A stretch of DNA of 64,000 bases from Thermodesulfatator indicus DSM 15286 (GCF_000217795.1 NC_015681.1:735244-799243); one strand, 5' to 3'. Shown: positions 33,012-42,940, counted from the stretch's first letter. The notes: generated by a model not told the origin, from the sequence alone. Made by a program: numbers and translations.

Positions 33012-34112
33012 TTAACCCTCCTCACATAAGGATTTAAAAACTTTCAAATACTCTGCAGAAACTCTATTCCAATTGTAAATTTCTTTTATTTTTCGGCGAT
33101 TCTTCTGAATAAATACATCTCGAAATTCATCAGTATATTTCTTTATTATTTTGGCAATATCTTCTGGAGTTTTAAAGTAAAAAGCCTCCTCTCCAAGAAC
33201 ATAACGATTAAAGGGATTGTCGTGAGCAACAATATAAGAGTTAGAAGCCATAGCCTCAAGTAAAGATGGATTAGTTCCACCAACAGAATGACCATGAAAA
33301 TAAAGTTTAGAATACCAACGTAAAGAGCTTAATTTCTCATAATTGTATATTCCTCCAACAAATCTTATACTTTCTATATTTTTATATTTTCTTAGCAAAT
33401 ATTTTGCATATTTGTTTCTCAAACCACCAACGACAATGAAAGGCTCCTTATTCTTCGATAAAATATACCCATCTAATATCATTTCTATATTATTTTCAGG
33501 TTCTAAACGAGATACTAGCATATAGTAGGAGTAAGGCTCAAGATCAAATTCTCTTAAAAAATCCATATTAGGATTATCAAATAATCTTGCTCCATACGGA
33601 ATAAATGTAATATTCTTCAACTTATAGTTTTTAACATAGTAATCTTTAATTCCTGGATTATCTGCTATAAGGTAATCGCTCAAATAAACAGCTCTCTTTT
33701 CACAAAATTTTATAAACTTCTTTAAAATTGAATTCCACTTGCTCCTTTTGCATTCTAAGCCATCCATATTAGTAACAAACTTAGCTCTTGTTTTTTTCTT
33801 TAAATAAAAAAACAAGGCACTGGGAACATACCCCAAATTGAGAATAATGTCAAAATTTTGTTTTACTGCATCTTTTAAACATAAGAAATCATAAACGAAT
33901 ATTCCTCCTATTCCAAATTTACTTTCTTTAGAGAAAACATGTTTTATCTTAACCCCATTCCATTCTTTCCCTTTATAAGGGTGTTCGTCGGGGTTGTATA
34001 CAACTACCTCATGCCCCTTCTTTACCCAATAAACAGATAAGTTTTCTGCATTTTGTTCAAAACCACCATAATTATTAGGTATTCCTCTTGTTCCAAGGAT
34101 TGCTATTTTCAC
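33012..34112 (-). CDS. Glycosyltransferase with DUF1972 domain (rhamnosyltransferase-like)
   Basis: A 366-residue GT-B protein. The N-terminal DUF1972 signature is ILGTRGIPNNYGGFEQNAENLSVYWVKKGHEVVVY, and GHSVGGTNPSLLEAMASNSYIVAHDNPFNR is the donor-site half. Members often transfer rhamnose, which fits the rfb genes directly downstream, but this is inference. Start is GTG 34112, overlapping the previous stop (TAGTG), with GGAGG upstream. Confidence 0.88.
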   Translation of the reverse strand: MKIAILGTRGIPNNYGGFEQNAENLSVYWVKKGHEVVVYNPDEHPYKGKEWNGVKIKHVFSKESKFGIGGIFVYDFLCLKDAVKQNFDIILNLGYVPSALFFYLKKKTRAKFVTNMDGLECKRSKWNSILKKFIKFCEKRAVYLSDYLIADNPGIKDYYVKNYKLKNITFIPYGARLFDNPNMDFLREFDLEPYSYYMLVSRLEPENNIEMILDGYILSKNKEPFIVVGGLRNKYAKYLLRKYKNIESIRFVGGIYNYEKLSSLRWYSKLYFHGHSVGGTNPSLLEAMASNSYIVAHDNPFNRYVLGEEAFYFKTPEDIAKIIKKYTDEFRDVFIQKNRRKIKEIYNWNRVSAEYLKVFKSLCEEG

Positions 34113-35608
34113 TAACCTACCTCCGATTTAAAAATTTTCTCAAGAAAATCAACTATTCTACATGTCGCTTTCCCATCCAAACTATAGAGATAATTTTCAA
34201 GAAAGTTTTTACATTTATCCAAATACTGCATATATGTACTAATAGAACATCTTCTTTTAAAAGCAGATTTGACAGCTTCTACCAAACAATCTTCGTCTGC
34301 AAAAATACCAACATCATACCTTTGATATGGAATAGGATTAGGAAAGCCTCTTAGCTCTAAATTAACTAAAATTAATCCCTTTGCGATAGCTTCTATCCCA
34401 ACTGTTGAATTGCCTACAATAGCAATATCCCCAGGTCTCAACTCTTCAGGTATTCCAACAGAATGAATAATTTTAACTTTCTTGCCACAAGGAAATTTTT
34501 TCAAAATTCCTTTATAAAAATTCATATCTTCAGATGGATGTATCTTGAGAAATACATTTTTAAAAAAATGTCCAGGTAAAGACAAAAAAGATTTTATAAT
34601 TCTGAAATTAATAGACAAATCAATAGGATTTGTAAAAAGACAAATATTAGGGCAAGATTTTAAAAATTGCTCAATTTTATTCATATTCAAATTGTCTACA
34701 ACAAACGATAAAGTATCATATCTTGGACATCCTGTTACAATAATTTTTTCAGATGGTGTACCTCTTTCCAAAAACCAGTTTTTAGATTCTTCTCCCCATA
34801 CGAAGATTTTGTTAGCAGTTACAGGAACGTAAGCATATTCCCATATAGGTGCCCCATGTTGTATTACAAACGTTTTTATTCCTTCCTGCTGGGCAAGTAA
34901 AAACAACATCCTTGAAATTTTGTGAGCATCAGTAGAACTTACAATAATTTTCGGAGAAAGTTCCTTCAAGAAAGCTCTTGCTGATACAATTTCTCTTACA
35001 GTTTGTGTTACTTGTTTATCAAAGAATTTCAGTATCTGTTCGATAAACTTGTCGGGTAACTTAGCGGATTTCTTGAAATTGGAAATTAAACAATCTTTAT
35101 ATTGTTTAATCTGCTTTCTAATTGATCTTGCCTTCTTATATATGTTCTTTTCCATAGAAATGGTATAAAATTCACTCAAAAAATATATGGATAAATTTTC
35201 CGAGATCTGTTTCTTAATGTTTGCGTCTATTGTTACTGCTGCTACGGAAATCTTTCTCTTTAATAATTCCTGCGCCACAAGATTTAAATTTTTAATCATC
35301 GGTTTATTGTTTACGTCGTAAATCAGTAAAACATCGCAATTCTGTTTCTTTTTTTGATTCTTGAAAGAAAGAGCTTTGGAGTGAAAAAATCTAAGGTGCC
35401 ATTCGTATCCTAAACGTTTTATCATGTTTTTTAAATTTCTTGTATTAGCAACTGAATTTGCTTGCGGATAAAATTTTTCGTAAATGTAAATTTGAAGTAT
35501 GCGACCTAAGGATAAATTCGCAAATAACGATACATCCTCGTTTCGACATATATACCAATTGCGAGATATATTAAGAGCTACTTTTTCATTTACTTTCTCT
35601 ATACTCAT
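34112..35608 (-). CDS. Surface-carbohydrate glycerophosphotransferase/glycosyltransferase-like protein
   Basis: A 498-residue soluble GT-B-like protein. KTFVIQHGAPIWEYAYVPVTANKIFVWGEESKNWFLERGTPSEKIIVTGCPRYD (about 235-290) and GDIAIVGNSTVGIEAIAKGLILVNLELRGF (about 420) match the CDP-glycerol glycerophosphotransferase / polysaccharide biosynthesis group that shows a UDP-GlcNAc-epimerase-like fold. Specific activity unknown. Very AT-rich. It overlaps the upstream O-antigen polymerase gene by 23 bases. Confidence 0.7.
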   Translation of the reverse strand: MSIEKVNEKVALNISRNWYICRNEDVSLFANLSLGRILQIYIYEKFYPQANSVANTRNLKNMIKRLGYEWHLRFFHSKALSFKNQKKKQNCDVLLIYDVNNKPMIKNLNLVAQELLKRKISVAAVTIDANIKKQISENLSIYFLSEFYTISMEKNIYKKARSIRKQIKQYKDCLISNFKKSAKLPDKFIEQILKFFDKQVTQTVREIVSARAFLKELSPKIIVSSTDAHKISRMLFLLAQQEGIKTFVIQHGAPIWEYAYVPVTANKIFVWGEESKNWFLERGTPSEKIIVTGCPRYDTLSFVVDNLNMNKIEQFLKSCPNICLFTNPIDLSINFRIIKSFLSLPGHFFKNVFLKIHPSEDMNFYKGILKKFPCGKKVKIIHSVGIPEELRPGDIAIVGNSTVGIEAIAKGLILVNLELRGFPNPIPYQRYDVGIFADEDCLVEAVKSAFKRRCSISTYMQYLDKCKNFLENYLYSLDGKATCRIVDFLEKIFKSEVG

Positions 35609-36932
35609 CTTTTAAAACCTTCTTGGACTTCCTATCTGATAACACAAAAGCTATCAAAGGAGCAATATAATTACCGGGTAAGGGTGCCATTAATGCATGA
35701 CCTGCCAAAAGAGAATGCGCTAAAAATAATGATAATAAGAAGGTTATTAATCCAAATTCCTTCTTTCTTCCCATCAAAAACTTTTTTGTTGAAGCAAAAA
35801 GAAAATAAAAATAAAAAAGATAAATAACAATCAAAAATATTAGACCATAACAACCCCAAATATCTATCCAGTCAACTTCTACATTTTTTCCAATTTTGCT
35901 ATAATAAGCAAATTGACCCTCTTTTTGAACATTGAAGAAAAAAACAGAAGGAGTATTACCAAACAAAATACTACACACAGAACTATTGAATAAAACTTCA
36001 ATACCAACTTCTTGCAGATCACCTCTTGCATTAAAATACTGCAAAAAATACAATATCTTTTGTATAAGATACTCATTATTAAGTAAATTAACGTATGCAT
36101 TATAACTAGTAACAGAAACAATAAAGAGAAAAAAAATGCATCTTATACTATTAAACTCATAACTAAGAGATCTCTTACAGTAAAATTCACAAAAAAGCGC
36201 CAAAAATAATATAATGACAGGTACAACTATAGAACCTAAAATACTAGTTCTTGTAGCTAAAATAATCATCCCAATTACTATGGACACAAAATATAATAAA
36301 TAAATCTTTTTTTTTGAATATAAAAATAACCAAACTGTAATAGCCTCTACAATCAACAAACTTAAAGCGATTTCATTAGGGCTCAAAAGAATACCTCTAG
36401 ATCCTATCGTAGTTACTGTATATGTTGGCTTTCCATAACCAAGAAGAAAAGGAAAAATAATAGCTAAAGATTCTATAAAACCTGCTAAAGATAGAGTATT
36501 CAATATCAAATATCTAAAATTTTTGTATCTTAAGAGAAAAACATATATAAACATACTTATAACTGGAATATAGAGTACTTTAAAAAAACGAGAAATTTCA
36601 AAAAAAAGGTATACATTATAATTAGAAAAAAAACTATAAATCTGTGTCAAGAAAAATAATAGAATTAAAACAAATATCAAAGCTTTCCATCTTACAGAAA
36701 TTTTTCTCGAAAGAAAAATTACTAATATCCCCACTATTTCTATAGTTCCTCTAAAAATAGCACTAACAGAAAGACTTAATTCCTGAGTACCAAGAAGACC
36801 ATTTATAATGTCCGTAATGATACCACCTATAAATAAAGCTATTACTAAAAGCTTTGCTAACGATTCTCTTCGTAATTTAAAAAAACAATTTACTTTCATA
36901 AAATCTAATTTACTTCCACACCTTAATTGCAT
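35586..36932 (-). CDS. O-antigen polymerase/ligase-like membrane protein (Wzy type)
   Basis: A 448-residue protein with about ten membrane segments and a long periplasmic stretch near 290-340 (FNARGDLQEVGIEVLFNSSVCSILFGNTPSVFFF), the usual Wzy/WaaL plan. Sequence is not conserved in this family, so the call rests on topology and position next to the flippase. Start at 36932 or 36899 (MKVNCFFK); neither has a clear ribosome site. Confidence 0.75.
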   Translation of the reverse strand: MQLRCGSKLDFMKVNCFFKLRRESLAKLLVIALFIGGIITDIINGLLGTQELSLSVSAIFRGTIEIVGILVIFLSRKISVRWKALIFVLILLFFLTQIYSFFSNYNVYLFFEISRFFKVLYIPVISMFIYVFLLRYKNFRYLILNTLSLAGFIESLAIIFPFLLGYGKPTYTVTTIGSRGILLSPNEIALSLLIVEAITVWLFLYSKKKIYLLYFVSIVIGMIILATRTSILGSIVVPVIILFLALFCEFYCKRSLSYEFNSIRCIFFLFIVSVTSYNAYVNLLNNEYLIQKILYFLQYFNARGDLQEVGIEVLFNSSVCSILFGNTPSVFFFNVQKEGQFAYYSKIGKNVEVDWIDIWGCYGLIFLIVIYLFYFYFLFASTKKFLMGRKKEFGLITFLLSLFLAHSLLAGHALMAPLPGNYIAPLIAFVLSDRKSKKVLKDEYRESK

Positions 36933-36935
36933 ATT

Positions 36936-37778
36936 CTATTTCCATAACTCCAAGCTCTTTCCTATAATAATTTCTAGTGAATTAATTTCTTCTTGAAAAA
37001 CATTTTTTAAAAAGTATCTATCTTTTACTGACATTTTAGGCAATATAAAAGGTTTTTTGTTTAAATTATCTATAAATCTAAATCCTTTTCTAAGAGGTCG
37101 ATATATAACTTTAGGCAAATTTTCTTTAAGTCTATCCATGGTTCTTATCTTGGCCCACAAAAGATTTAACCATTTAAACTTATAAATTTTAGCAGCATTT
37201 TTCTTTTCTACATATTCAATATTAAAAGAATCATCAACACCTAGAAATCTAAAAATCTCTCCAAAAAATTTAGAAGGTTCTTTACTAAATTCTTCGAGAA
37301 TAATAAACTTCATCTGAGTCTTTGGAAAAAATTTTAAAAATCTCCTTATATGAGTCGCATACATACCATACCTCACAATATACTCATTCAAATTACCATC
37401 CTTCACGCTTCTAATGACATCCTCAAAGCTTCTAGTCTCCTCCCCCATTTTCACTCTATGCCAATAATGAGACCATGCTCTATCTACTGGATTACGCATA
37501 ATAAATATTAACTTAACATTAGTAATAACTTTATAAATTCTCTCTGAAGCATGTTCGTCAACCATATATTCAACTGTTGCTTCTCCTATTGCTTTCTCAC
37601 CATTCCAGTGATCAAATTGAGATTCATACCACTTTAAGTCTTTTTTTCCCCAATATTTAGTAAAATAAGCTGGTTCTTTTTCTTTTGACATCAGAATTTC
37701 TGGATGTCTTCCTAAATAAAAATATAATGTAGAAGAACCACTTTTAGCTGCTCCAGCAATAATAAAATTAGGCAGCAT
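36936..37778 (-). CDS. PAPS-dependent sulfotransferase
   Basis: A 280-residue sulfotransferase-family protein. The 5'-phosphosulfate loop is IIAGAAKSGSSTLYFYLGRHPEI at the N-terminus and the 3'-phosphate motif is IFIMRNPVDRAWSHYWHRV (about 95-112), both typical of heparan-type enzymes. It could sulfate a sugar of the O-antigen; the acceptor is inferred from the cluster only. ATG 37778 lies after GGGGGAG and is preferred to 37790. It overlaps the wzx-like gene. Confidence 0.88.
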   Translation of the reverse strand: MLPNFIIAGAAKSGSSTLYFYLGRHPEILMSKEKEPAYFTKYWGKKDLKWYESQFDHWNGEKAIGEATVEYMVDEHASERIYKVITNVKLIFIMRNPVDRAWSHYWHRVKMGEETRSFEDVIRSVKDGNLNEYIVRYGMYATHIRRFLKFFPKTQMKFIILEEFSKEPSKFFGEIFRFLGVDDSFNIEYVEKKNAAKIYKFKWLNLLWAKIRTMDRLKENLPKVIYRPLRKGFRFIDNLNKKPFILPKMSVKDRYFLKNVFQEEINSLEIIIGKSLELWK

Positions 37779-39060
37779 TTTCTCCCCCATACTTTTTTAG
37801 AATAAAAATAATCGCAATAAAAGAACAAAAAGAAAAAATAAGGTAACTAATAGCACTTCCTAAGGCAACACCCACTATTCCATATCCAAATTTCACAAAC
37901 ATAATACTTAAAATAATATTCAAAACAACAGAAAATAAAGTAACAAACAAATAAATGATTTGTTTGTTAATACTTAAAAGAAACACCCCAAAACTATTGG
38001 CAATAGTTAAAAACACAAAACCAACTACTATAATCTTTATAACTTCGATACTGGGCAGATAAGAAGGCAAGAATATTTCGACAACAATCGGAAAAAAGAT
38101 ACATATTAAAATAGCTAATGGTATAACTATAACTAAACTCAAAAACAATTGTTTAAATTTCAAGATCACCAATATACGTAAATTACCATATTCTCCAAAT
38201 GATTTAACCATTCTGGGATATATTTGCTCAGCTAAAGATCGGGGTAGCAGGAAAAGAGAATTTCCAACTAAAAGGCCCAGCGAATAGAATCCTAAACTTT
38301 CGGAATCCATATAAGCAGAAATGATCCATCTATCGGCTGATGTAAATAAACCATAAAACAAAGCAACCAACATTATAGGAAAACCTATTTTTATCAACCG
38401 TATTAATTCTTTTTTATCAAAATCTATAACTGGACGAAAACAAATTTTTTTCTTAATATATAGACAAATTACAAATATTACTAAGGCCTGCCCTAATATA
38501 AATCCTAAAAGTTTATACTTTATAGTTAAAGGTATCACAATTAGAGGCAAAGACACTGAAAATAGCATTTGCTGTAAGCTCATAATCTTGAATTGAATGG
38601 AAGATTTTAAGTAAACTTGAAAGTAATGATATAATTGAGTGGCAAAAAAAAGAATCACCATACTAATTAACGCACACTTTAATAACCTATCTTTAATAAG
38701 CAATACAGAAAAGAGAAAAACCACAACACTTAGAAAGCTAAAAACTAACAAATATGAGAAAGTTACACTTCTTATTTTGTTTACCCTATCAAAATCTTTC
38801 TTTCCAATAAAAAAGGGAATTTCTCGATTCATAGCTGGAATTACTCCAAAATGTGTAATTCCCCTATAAAGTAAAAACAAACTTAATAAGCTCCACCATC
38901 CATATTGTTTTGGACCTAAAATTTTTGCTGCTACAAAAAAACAAAAAAATCTTGAAAATTGGAAAGAAATTGTTGTAAGCGAATACCAAAATGTTTCTTT
39001 TAAGAATTTCCGTTCTCTATTTTTTAATTTCGTTCCTATTAACAATGTCAAATTAAACAT
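37768..39060 (-). CDS. Oligosaccharide flippase (Wzx/RfbX type)
   Basis: A 430-residue MATE/MVF-type exporter with about twelve membrane segments; FFVAAKILGPKQYGWWSLLSLFLLYRGITHFG at the N-terminus is the RfbX-family signature. It would flip the lipid-linked repeat unit to the periplasm for the Wzy-like polymerase. The ATG overlaps the neuB-like stop by eight bases. A broken flippase remnant lies at 41790-41922. Confidence 0.9.
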   Translation of the reverse strand: MFNLTLLIGTKLKNRERKFLKETFWYSLTTISFQFSRFFCFFVAAKILGPKQYGWWSLLSLFLLYRGITHFGVIPAMNREIPFFIGKKDFDRVNKIRSVTFSYLLVFSFLSVVVFLFSVLLIKDRLLKCALISMVILFFATQLYHYFQVYLKSSIQFKIMSLQQMLFSVSLPLIVIPLTIKYKLLGFILGQALVIFVICLYIKKKICFRPVIDFDKKELIRLIKIGFPIMLVALFYGLFTSADRWIISAYMDSESLGFYSLGLLVGNSLFLLPRSLAEQIYPRMVKSFGEYGNLRILVILKFKQLFLSLVIVIPLAILICIFFPIVVEIFLPSYLPSIEVIKIIVVGFVFLTIANSFGVFLLSINKQIIYLFVTLFSVVLNIILSIMFVKFGYGIVGVALGSAISYLIFSFCSFIAIIFILKKYGGENAA

Positions 39061-40117
39061 AAATGTCTGACCATTTTATAAGTTGATCTTCTTCTATATT
39101 GTGCACTACCTTTTTCCCGACAACCTCATCAATAAACTTGGGACTTATTCCATGTGCAGGCCTTTTCCAAGTCAAATCTTCATATTCAATCACTTTCCCC
39201 TTAGGAATAAGCTTCTTAGCAACTAAACTTCTTCTTGCATTTTTCCGAGCTGGTTCCTCAGAAGGTAAAGCATACTTTCTAAAATCGCCAAGCAGCTCAA
39301 AAATTCTTTCTAAGTTACTTTTAAAAATTTTTAAGTCTTCCTTGTCCATAGCATGATAATGATCATTACCCGATAAAGTTTTATCAAAAGTAAAATGCTT
39401 CTCAATAATTACAGCTCCAAGTAATACTGCTACTTCTAATGTTTTCATGTCTTTTGGCAATGTATGGTCTGAATAACCTATAATCTTATCTGGGAACTTT
39501 CTTTTTAAATCAAGAATCATTCCAAGATTTGCGTTTTTGTCTTCTGTTGGATAATTTAAAACGCAATGGAGCAAAGCTAAAGGATTACCATATTTTTCTA
39601 TCCAAAAAACAGCTTCTTCTATTTCCCAAATATAGGAAGCTCCCGTAGAAAGAATAATAGGCTTTTCAAATTGACAAATATATTCTATAAAGGGTTTATT
39701 AGTAATATCAGAGGAAGATATTTTAAAGGCAGGCATTAGATCGTTCAAAAATTTTGCAGACTCCAAATCAAAAGGTGTACTTAAAAATTCTATCTCCACA
39801 TCATCACAGTACTTTTTTAATTCCTCAAACTCCTTTTTCCAAAATTTATCATATTTTTTGAAGAGTTCATATTGGCTTTTGGTAGGTTCTTTTGTCGTAT
39901 CCCAATAGGCTGGTGAGTATTTGGAAGCGAGAGTTTCTGCTTTATAACTTTGAAATTTTATTGCATCAGCTCCTCCCTCTTTAGCTTCTTCTATTAAACG
40001 TTTAGCTAAATCCATCTTCCCTTCATGGTTTACTCCCGCTTCTGCAATAATATAGGGAACATAAATTCGTTGATCATATGAATTGAAATCTTTAAAAAGC
40101 TTTAAAAGTTTACTCAT
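39053..40117 (-). CDS. neuB: N-acetylneuraminate/legionaminate/pseudaminate synthase family
   Basis: A 354-residue NeuB-family enzyme that condenses phosphoenolpyruvate with a hexosamine derivative to a nonulosonic acid. PYIIAEAGVNHEGKMDLAKRLIEEAKEGGADAIKFQSYKAETL opens the TIM barrel; STPFDLESAKFL, IGYSDHT and VIIEKHFTFDKTLSGNDHYHAMD follow; the antifreeze-like SAF domain is at about 285-354 (ARRSLVAKKLIPKGKVIEYEDLTWKRPAHGISP). ATG 40117 overlaps the upstream stop by eight bases and has GGAGG six bases before it; longer starts are rejected. Which nonulosonic acid is made cannot be told. Confidence 0.9.
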   Translation of the reverse strand: MSKLLKLFKDFNSYDQRIYVPYIIAEAGVNHEGKMDLAKRLIEEAKEGGADAIKFQSYKAETLASKYSPAYWDTTKEPTKSQYELFKKYDKFWKKEFEELKKYCDDVEIEFLSTPFDLESAKFLNDLMPAFKISSSDITNKPFIEYICQFEKPIILSTGASYIWEIEEAVFWIEKYGNPLALLHCVLNYPTEDKNANLGMILDLKRKFPDKIIGYSDHTLPKDMKTLEVAVLLGAVIIEKHFTFDKTLSGNDHYHAMDKEDLKIFKSNLERIFELLGDFRKYALPSEEPARKNARRSLVAKKLIPKGKVIEYEDLTWKRPAHGISPKFIDEVVGKKVVHNIEEDQLIKWSDIYV

Positions 40118-41759
40118 TTTTTCCTCCATTATTTTCAATTATAGATTTTATAAGATTAATAACTCTTTCTCTACCCTTCCTAACTTCTTTCGAAAGCATC
40201 AAGCGATTCATTAATTTTCTTTCTTCAAAGTTATTAATAAGTCTTTTAAATACATCCAAAATTTCTTTATTTGATACATTTATTCCTAAACCCAAATTAA
40301 TAAATCCATTCTCAGAATTTGCGAAAAAGTGCGTCAGTTCTCTTTCATTTTGCGCCAAAACTATAGTTGGAGTCCCTATACAAGCTATTTCATATACAGT
40401 TCTTCCAGCTGAGGTAAAAATAATATCAGCATCTAACATATATTGAGAAATATTTTTTATATTTTCAAACATTTCGATATCTTTAAAATTTGATAAAGAA
40501 TCTTGGTATTTATAACCTAAACCTAAAATAACCTTAATTTTTATTCCCTGTTGCACGCAGTAATCATAAATACTTTTCAATGTTTTAAGAGTAAGATTGT
40601 TGGGATCTGTGCCTCCAAATGTAATTAGCACATTTTGTACTTCAGGAGACACATTTTTAAATTTGGAATAAATAAATTCATCACGTGGTACAAAATATTT
40701 ATATCCAAAATAATGATTTGGAAGAGGCTCTCGTTCAGGATAGAGAGCATTTATAACAAGATCTGCATATCTTGCTCCTTCCCCTAAATCTTCAAAATTG
40801 ATAACCGTATAACCTTTATTTTTAAGTGACAGGACATATTCCTTAGAAGTATCTAAAATATCATTGATTACCACATCCGGATCTATCTTTTCAATATCAT
40901 CTAAAATATTTTCAGATTGCTGTAAAATAACAGGATAATTATACTCTTTTATTTTTTGCAATCCCAATATACTTTTTTTATCAACTAAAAACAGGAGATC
41001 ATGCGATGTAATATTATTTGCTATTATTAAAGTCCTGTACACATGTCCTAAACCTATTTCTCTATAACCTGACACTACAAATAAAATTTTTTTCTTATTT
41101 AATAGATATTCACATAGATTCCAATCTTCATAAGTATCTATATCAATAGCTTCTATTTCCGAAAGAAGATATAAATTTATATTTTTACCTATTCTCGTCC
41201 CATATTTTAAAAGATTTTCTGATTTACAGATAATAAATCCTCCTGTCTCTAAATAAATGGGTTCTAAAAATTGCCTATTAACTCTTTCTTTATATAGTGG
41301 CACAAATTTTCCATGCTCTTTCTTCCACATTAAATGGGCAAACTTTTTGGCAGATATAATCGTATCGTATTGGGAATCAAGAAATTCTTTGATAGCACTT
41401 ATTAAAGTTCTTGCTTTAAGAAGAGGTGAAGTTGGTTGTATAGTAATTATATAGTCATACGTTTGCTTACATTCTTTACTTAAAGACTTAAAAACATCTA
41501 AAATCACTTCATCTAAAGTGGTTCTATCATCCGCAAGTTTCTTTGGGCGTTTATGAATTTTAGCTCCAAACTTTTCTGCTATAGCGATAATTTCTTCATC
41601 ATCACTACTAACATAAACATCAACATCAAAATCTTTAGCAGCTTTTAATGCAGTTTTTATAGAATAATAAATTAAAGGTTTCCCTGCTAAATTTCTAATA
41701 TTTTTTCTCGGAATTCCCTTTGAACCACCTCTTGCCGGAATTATAAGTAAGCCCTTCAT
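40110..41759 (-). CDS. Fusion: CMP-nonulosonate cytidylyltransferase + PseG-like nucleotide-sugar hydrolase
   Basis: A 549-residue two-domain protein. Residues 1-225 are a NeuA/PseF-type cytidylyltransferase ([29 protein letters not shown]; later [16 protein letters not shown]). Residues about 228-549 begin [26 protein letters not shown] and match PseG/SpsG, the GT-B-fold enzyme that removes UDP from the trideoxy-sugar ([42 protein letters not shown]). One polypeptide would thus do the steps just before and just after the neighbouring NeuB-type synthase. Head of the AT-rich operon. Confidence 0.88.
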   Translation of the reverse strand: MKGLLIIPARGGSKGIPRKNIRNLAGKPLIYYSIKTALKAAKDFDVDVYVSSDDEEIIAIAEKFGAKIHKRPKKLADDRTTLDEVILDVFKSLSKECKQTYDYIITIQPTSPLLKARTLISAIKEFLDSQYDTIISAKKFAHLMWKKEHGKFVPLYKERVNRQFLEPIYLETGGFIICKSENLLKYGTRIGKNINLYLLSEIEAIDIDTYEDWNLCEYLLNKKKILFVVSGYREIGLGHVYRTLIIANNITSHDLLFLVDKKSILGLQKIKEYNYPVILQQSENILDDIEKIDPDVVINDILDTSKEYVLSLKNKGYTVINFEDLGEGARYADLVINALYPEREPLPNHYFGYKYFVPRDEFIYSKFKNVSPEVQNVLITFGGTDPNNLTLKTLKSIYDYCVQQGIKIKVILGLGYKYQDSLSNFKDIEMFENIKNISQYMLDADIIFTSAGRTVYEIACIGTPTIVLAQNERELTHFFANSENGFINLGLGINVSNKEILDVFKRLINNFEERKLMNRLMLSKEVRKGRERVINLIKSIIENNGGKNE

Positions 41760-41774
41760 GAACTACTCCTATAA

Positions 41775-41922
41775 GCCCGAATTTTTCCGGCCCCAGAACC
41801 CGCACCAAGTAGGGCAGAGTGACCAGCGGCAAAATATAATTCGCTCCTTGAAGAACCGAAAGGGAAATGAAGTTTTCTAAAAGCCGGCGTTTGTCTTTGT
41901 CCCGCAATTTGGCGATGATCAT
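41775..41922 (-). pseudogene. N-terminal remnant of a Wzx-type flippase
   Basis: From ATG 41922 the minus strand reads [18 protein letters not shown], then [20 protein letters not shown] and [12 protein letters not shown], a textbook RfbX N-terminus (first ~48 residues). The reading then enters the start of the cytidylyltransferase gene and stops, so at least 85 percent of the flippase is missing. Codon use is GC-richer than the present cluster; likely the scar of an older O-antigen cluster. Confidence 0.82.
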
Positions 41923-41984
41923 AGTGTTAGTGTTAGTGTTAGTGTTGGTGATGGTGTTAGTGTTGGTGTTGGTATCACTATCAC
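41923..41984. repeat. GTGTTA/GTGTTG hexamer array 1
   Basis: Plus strand AGTGTTAGTGTTAGTGTT continued by GTGATG/GTGTTG units and then TATCACTATCAC. It covers the stop codon of the four-helix-bundle gene and touches the ATG of the flippase remnant. Confidence 0.85.
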
Positions 41985-42463
41985 TTCCCCTTCCTGCTCC
42001 TCTGCAACAAAGATGATGAAAGCGATCTAAGCATTTTTGAAATTTGGTTAACCTTTTCTATCAACTCGACATATTTGGACTCATCTAAATACCCCAAGTC
42101 CTTAGCCAGCAATAAATGATATTTCAATTCTCCTACAGAACCATTTGCAATTCCTACAAACTGTCTAAATTCTTTTGAACTATGTCTATGACTACCTTCC
42201 ATCAAATTTGAACAAATAGAACTAGAAGCTCTTCTTATTTGAGATACCAGAGCAAACTTTTCACTTTTTGGAAATTTTCCTGTTAATTTATATAATTCCA
42301 AAGTAAGTCTATGTGCCATTTTAAAAACTTCTAAATCTTCTGTCTTTTTTATTTTAGTGTTAGTGGTGTTGCTAGTGCTGGTGCTGGTGATAGTGTTAGT
42401 GTTGGTGTTCCTACCACTACCACTATCACTACCACTCACTAAATCCTTCCATCCATTCGCCAT
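41981..42463 (-). CDS. Four-helix-bundle protein with repeat-encoded Asn/Thr/Ser N-terminus
   Basis: A 160-residue protein whose residues 40-155 are S23/IVP-type: [51 protein letters not shown], then [16 protein letters not shown]. The first ~38 residues are low complexity ([18 protein letters not shown]) and are encoded by hexamer array 2; the stop codon lies in array 1. A six-base unit keeps the frame, so unit gain or loss would only change tail length. The start MANGWKDL is plausible but the gene may begin later. Confidence 0.75.
   Translation of the reverse strand: MANGWKDLVSGSDSGSGRNTNTNTITSTSTSNTTNTKIKKTEDLEVFKMAHRLTLELYKLTGKFPKSEKFALVSQIRRASSSICSNLMEGSHRHSSKEFRQFVGIANGSVGELKYHLLLAKDLGYLDESKYVELIEKVNQISKMLRSLSSSLLQRSRKGK
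42354..42438. repeat. GTGTTA/GTGCTG hexamer array 2
   Basis: Plus strand AGTGTTAGTGGTGTTGCTAG, then GTGCTG, GTGATA, GTGTTA and GTGTTG units, closed by CCTACCACTACCACTATCAC. It is translated on the minus strand as the N-terminus of the four-helix-bundle protein. Confidence 0.85.
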
Positions 42464-42493
42464 CTATCAACCTCTATCACCTCTACAACCTCT

Positions 42494-42940
42494 TCAAATC
42501 CCACTAAACGGATTTACAATCTTTAGCCTGTTTTCAATCACCTGCCCATCCTGCATGTCTTCTGTATAAAGAATTGAACAATTGCTTTCCAATGCTGAAG
42601 CCACTATAAGACTATCCCAAAATGACAAATTGTACCGAATTCTTAATGTATTAGCTTTCATATAAGTAGTTAAATGTAGACTTACTATATTTGTAATTTT
42701 TATTACATTTTCATGAATCAATTTCACAACTTTTTCATCTGGCAATTCAAACTTTCTAACAAGATTCCAATGGCATTCGTTAACTACTTGAATAGATATG
42801 AAAATTTGTGCCTGCTGTTTTAGTAATTCTTCAAGCACTAGTAAAGAAATTTCTCTTTTATTTTTATCAGCCTCTAATTCACTTTCTGTAAGCCCGTATA
42901 TCCAAATATTTGTATCTACAAAAACTCTATCTTCTTTCAT
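42494..42940 (-). CDS. PIN-domain nuclease (VapC-like)
   Basis: A 148-residue PIN protein: RVFVDTNIWIYGLTESE (first Asp), SIQVVNECHWNLVRKF (Glu), LSFWDSLIVASALESNCSILYTEDMQDGQVI (later Asp/Glu). Overlaps the small upstream gene by 14 bases, the usual antitoxin-toxin arrangement. The C-terminal sequence GQVIENRLKIVNPF is mirrored by a pseudogene fragment at 43170-43245. Confidence 0.88.
   Translation of the reverse strand: MKEDRVFVDTNIWIYGLTESELEADKNKREISLLVLEELLKQQAQIFISIQVVNECHWNLVRKFELPDEKVVKLIHENVIKITNIVSLHLTTYMKANTLRIRYNLSFWDSLIVASALESNCSILYTEDMQDGQVIENRLKIVNPFSGI

Noticed and set aside
42357-42569. 70-codon plus-strand reading of Val/Leu repeats
   Set aside because: Antisense of hexamer array 2 and of the PIN gene end.
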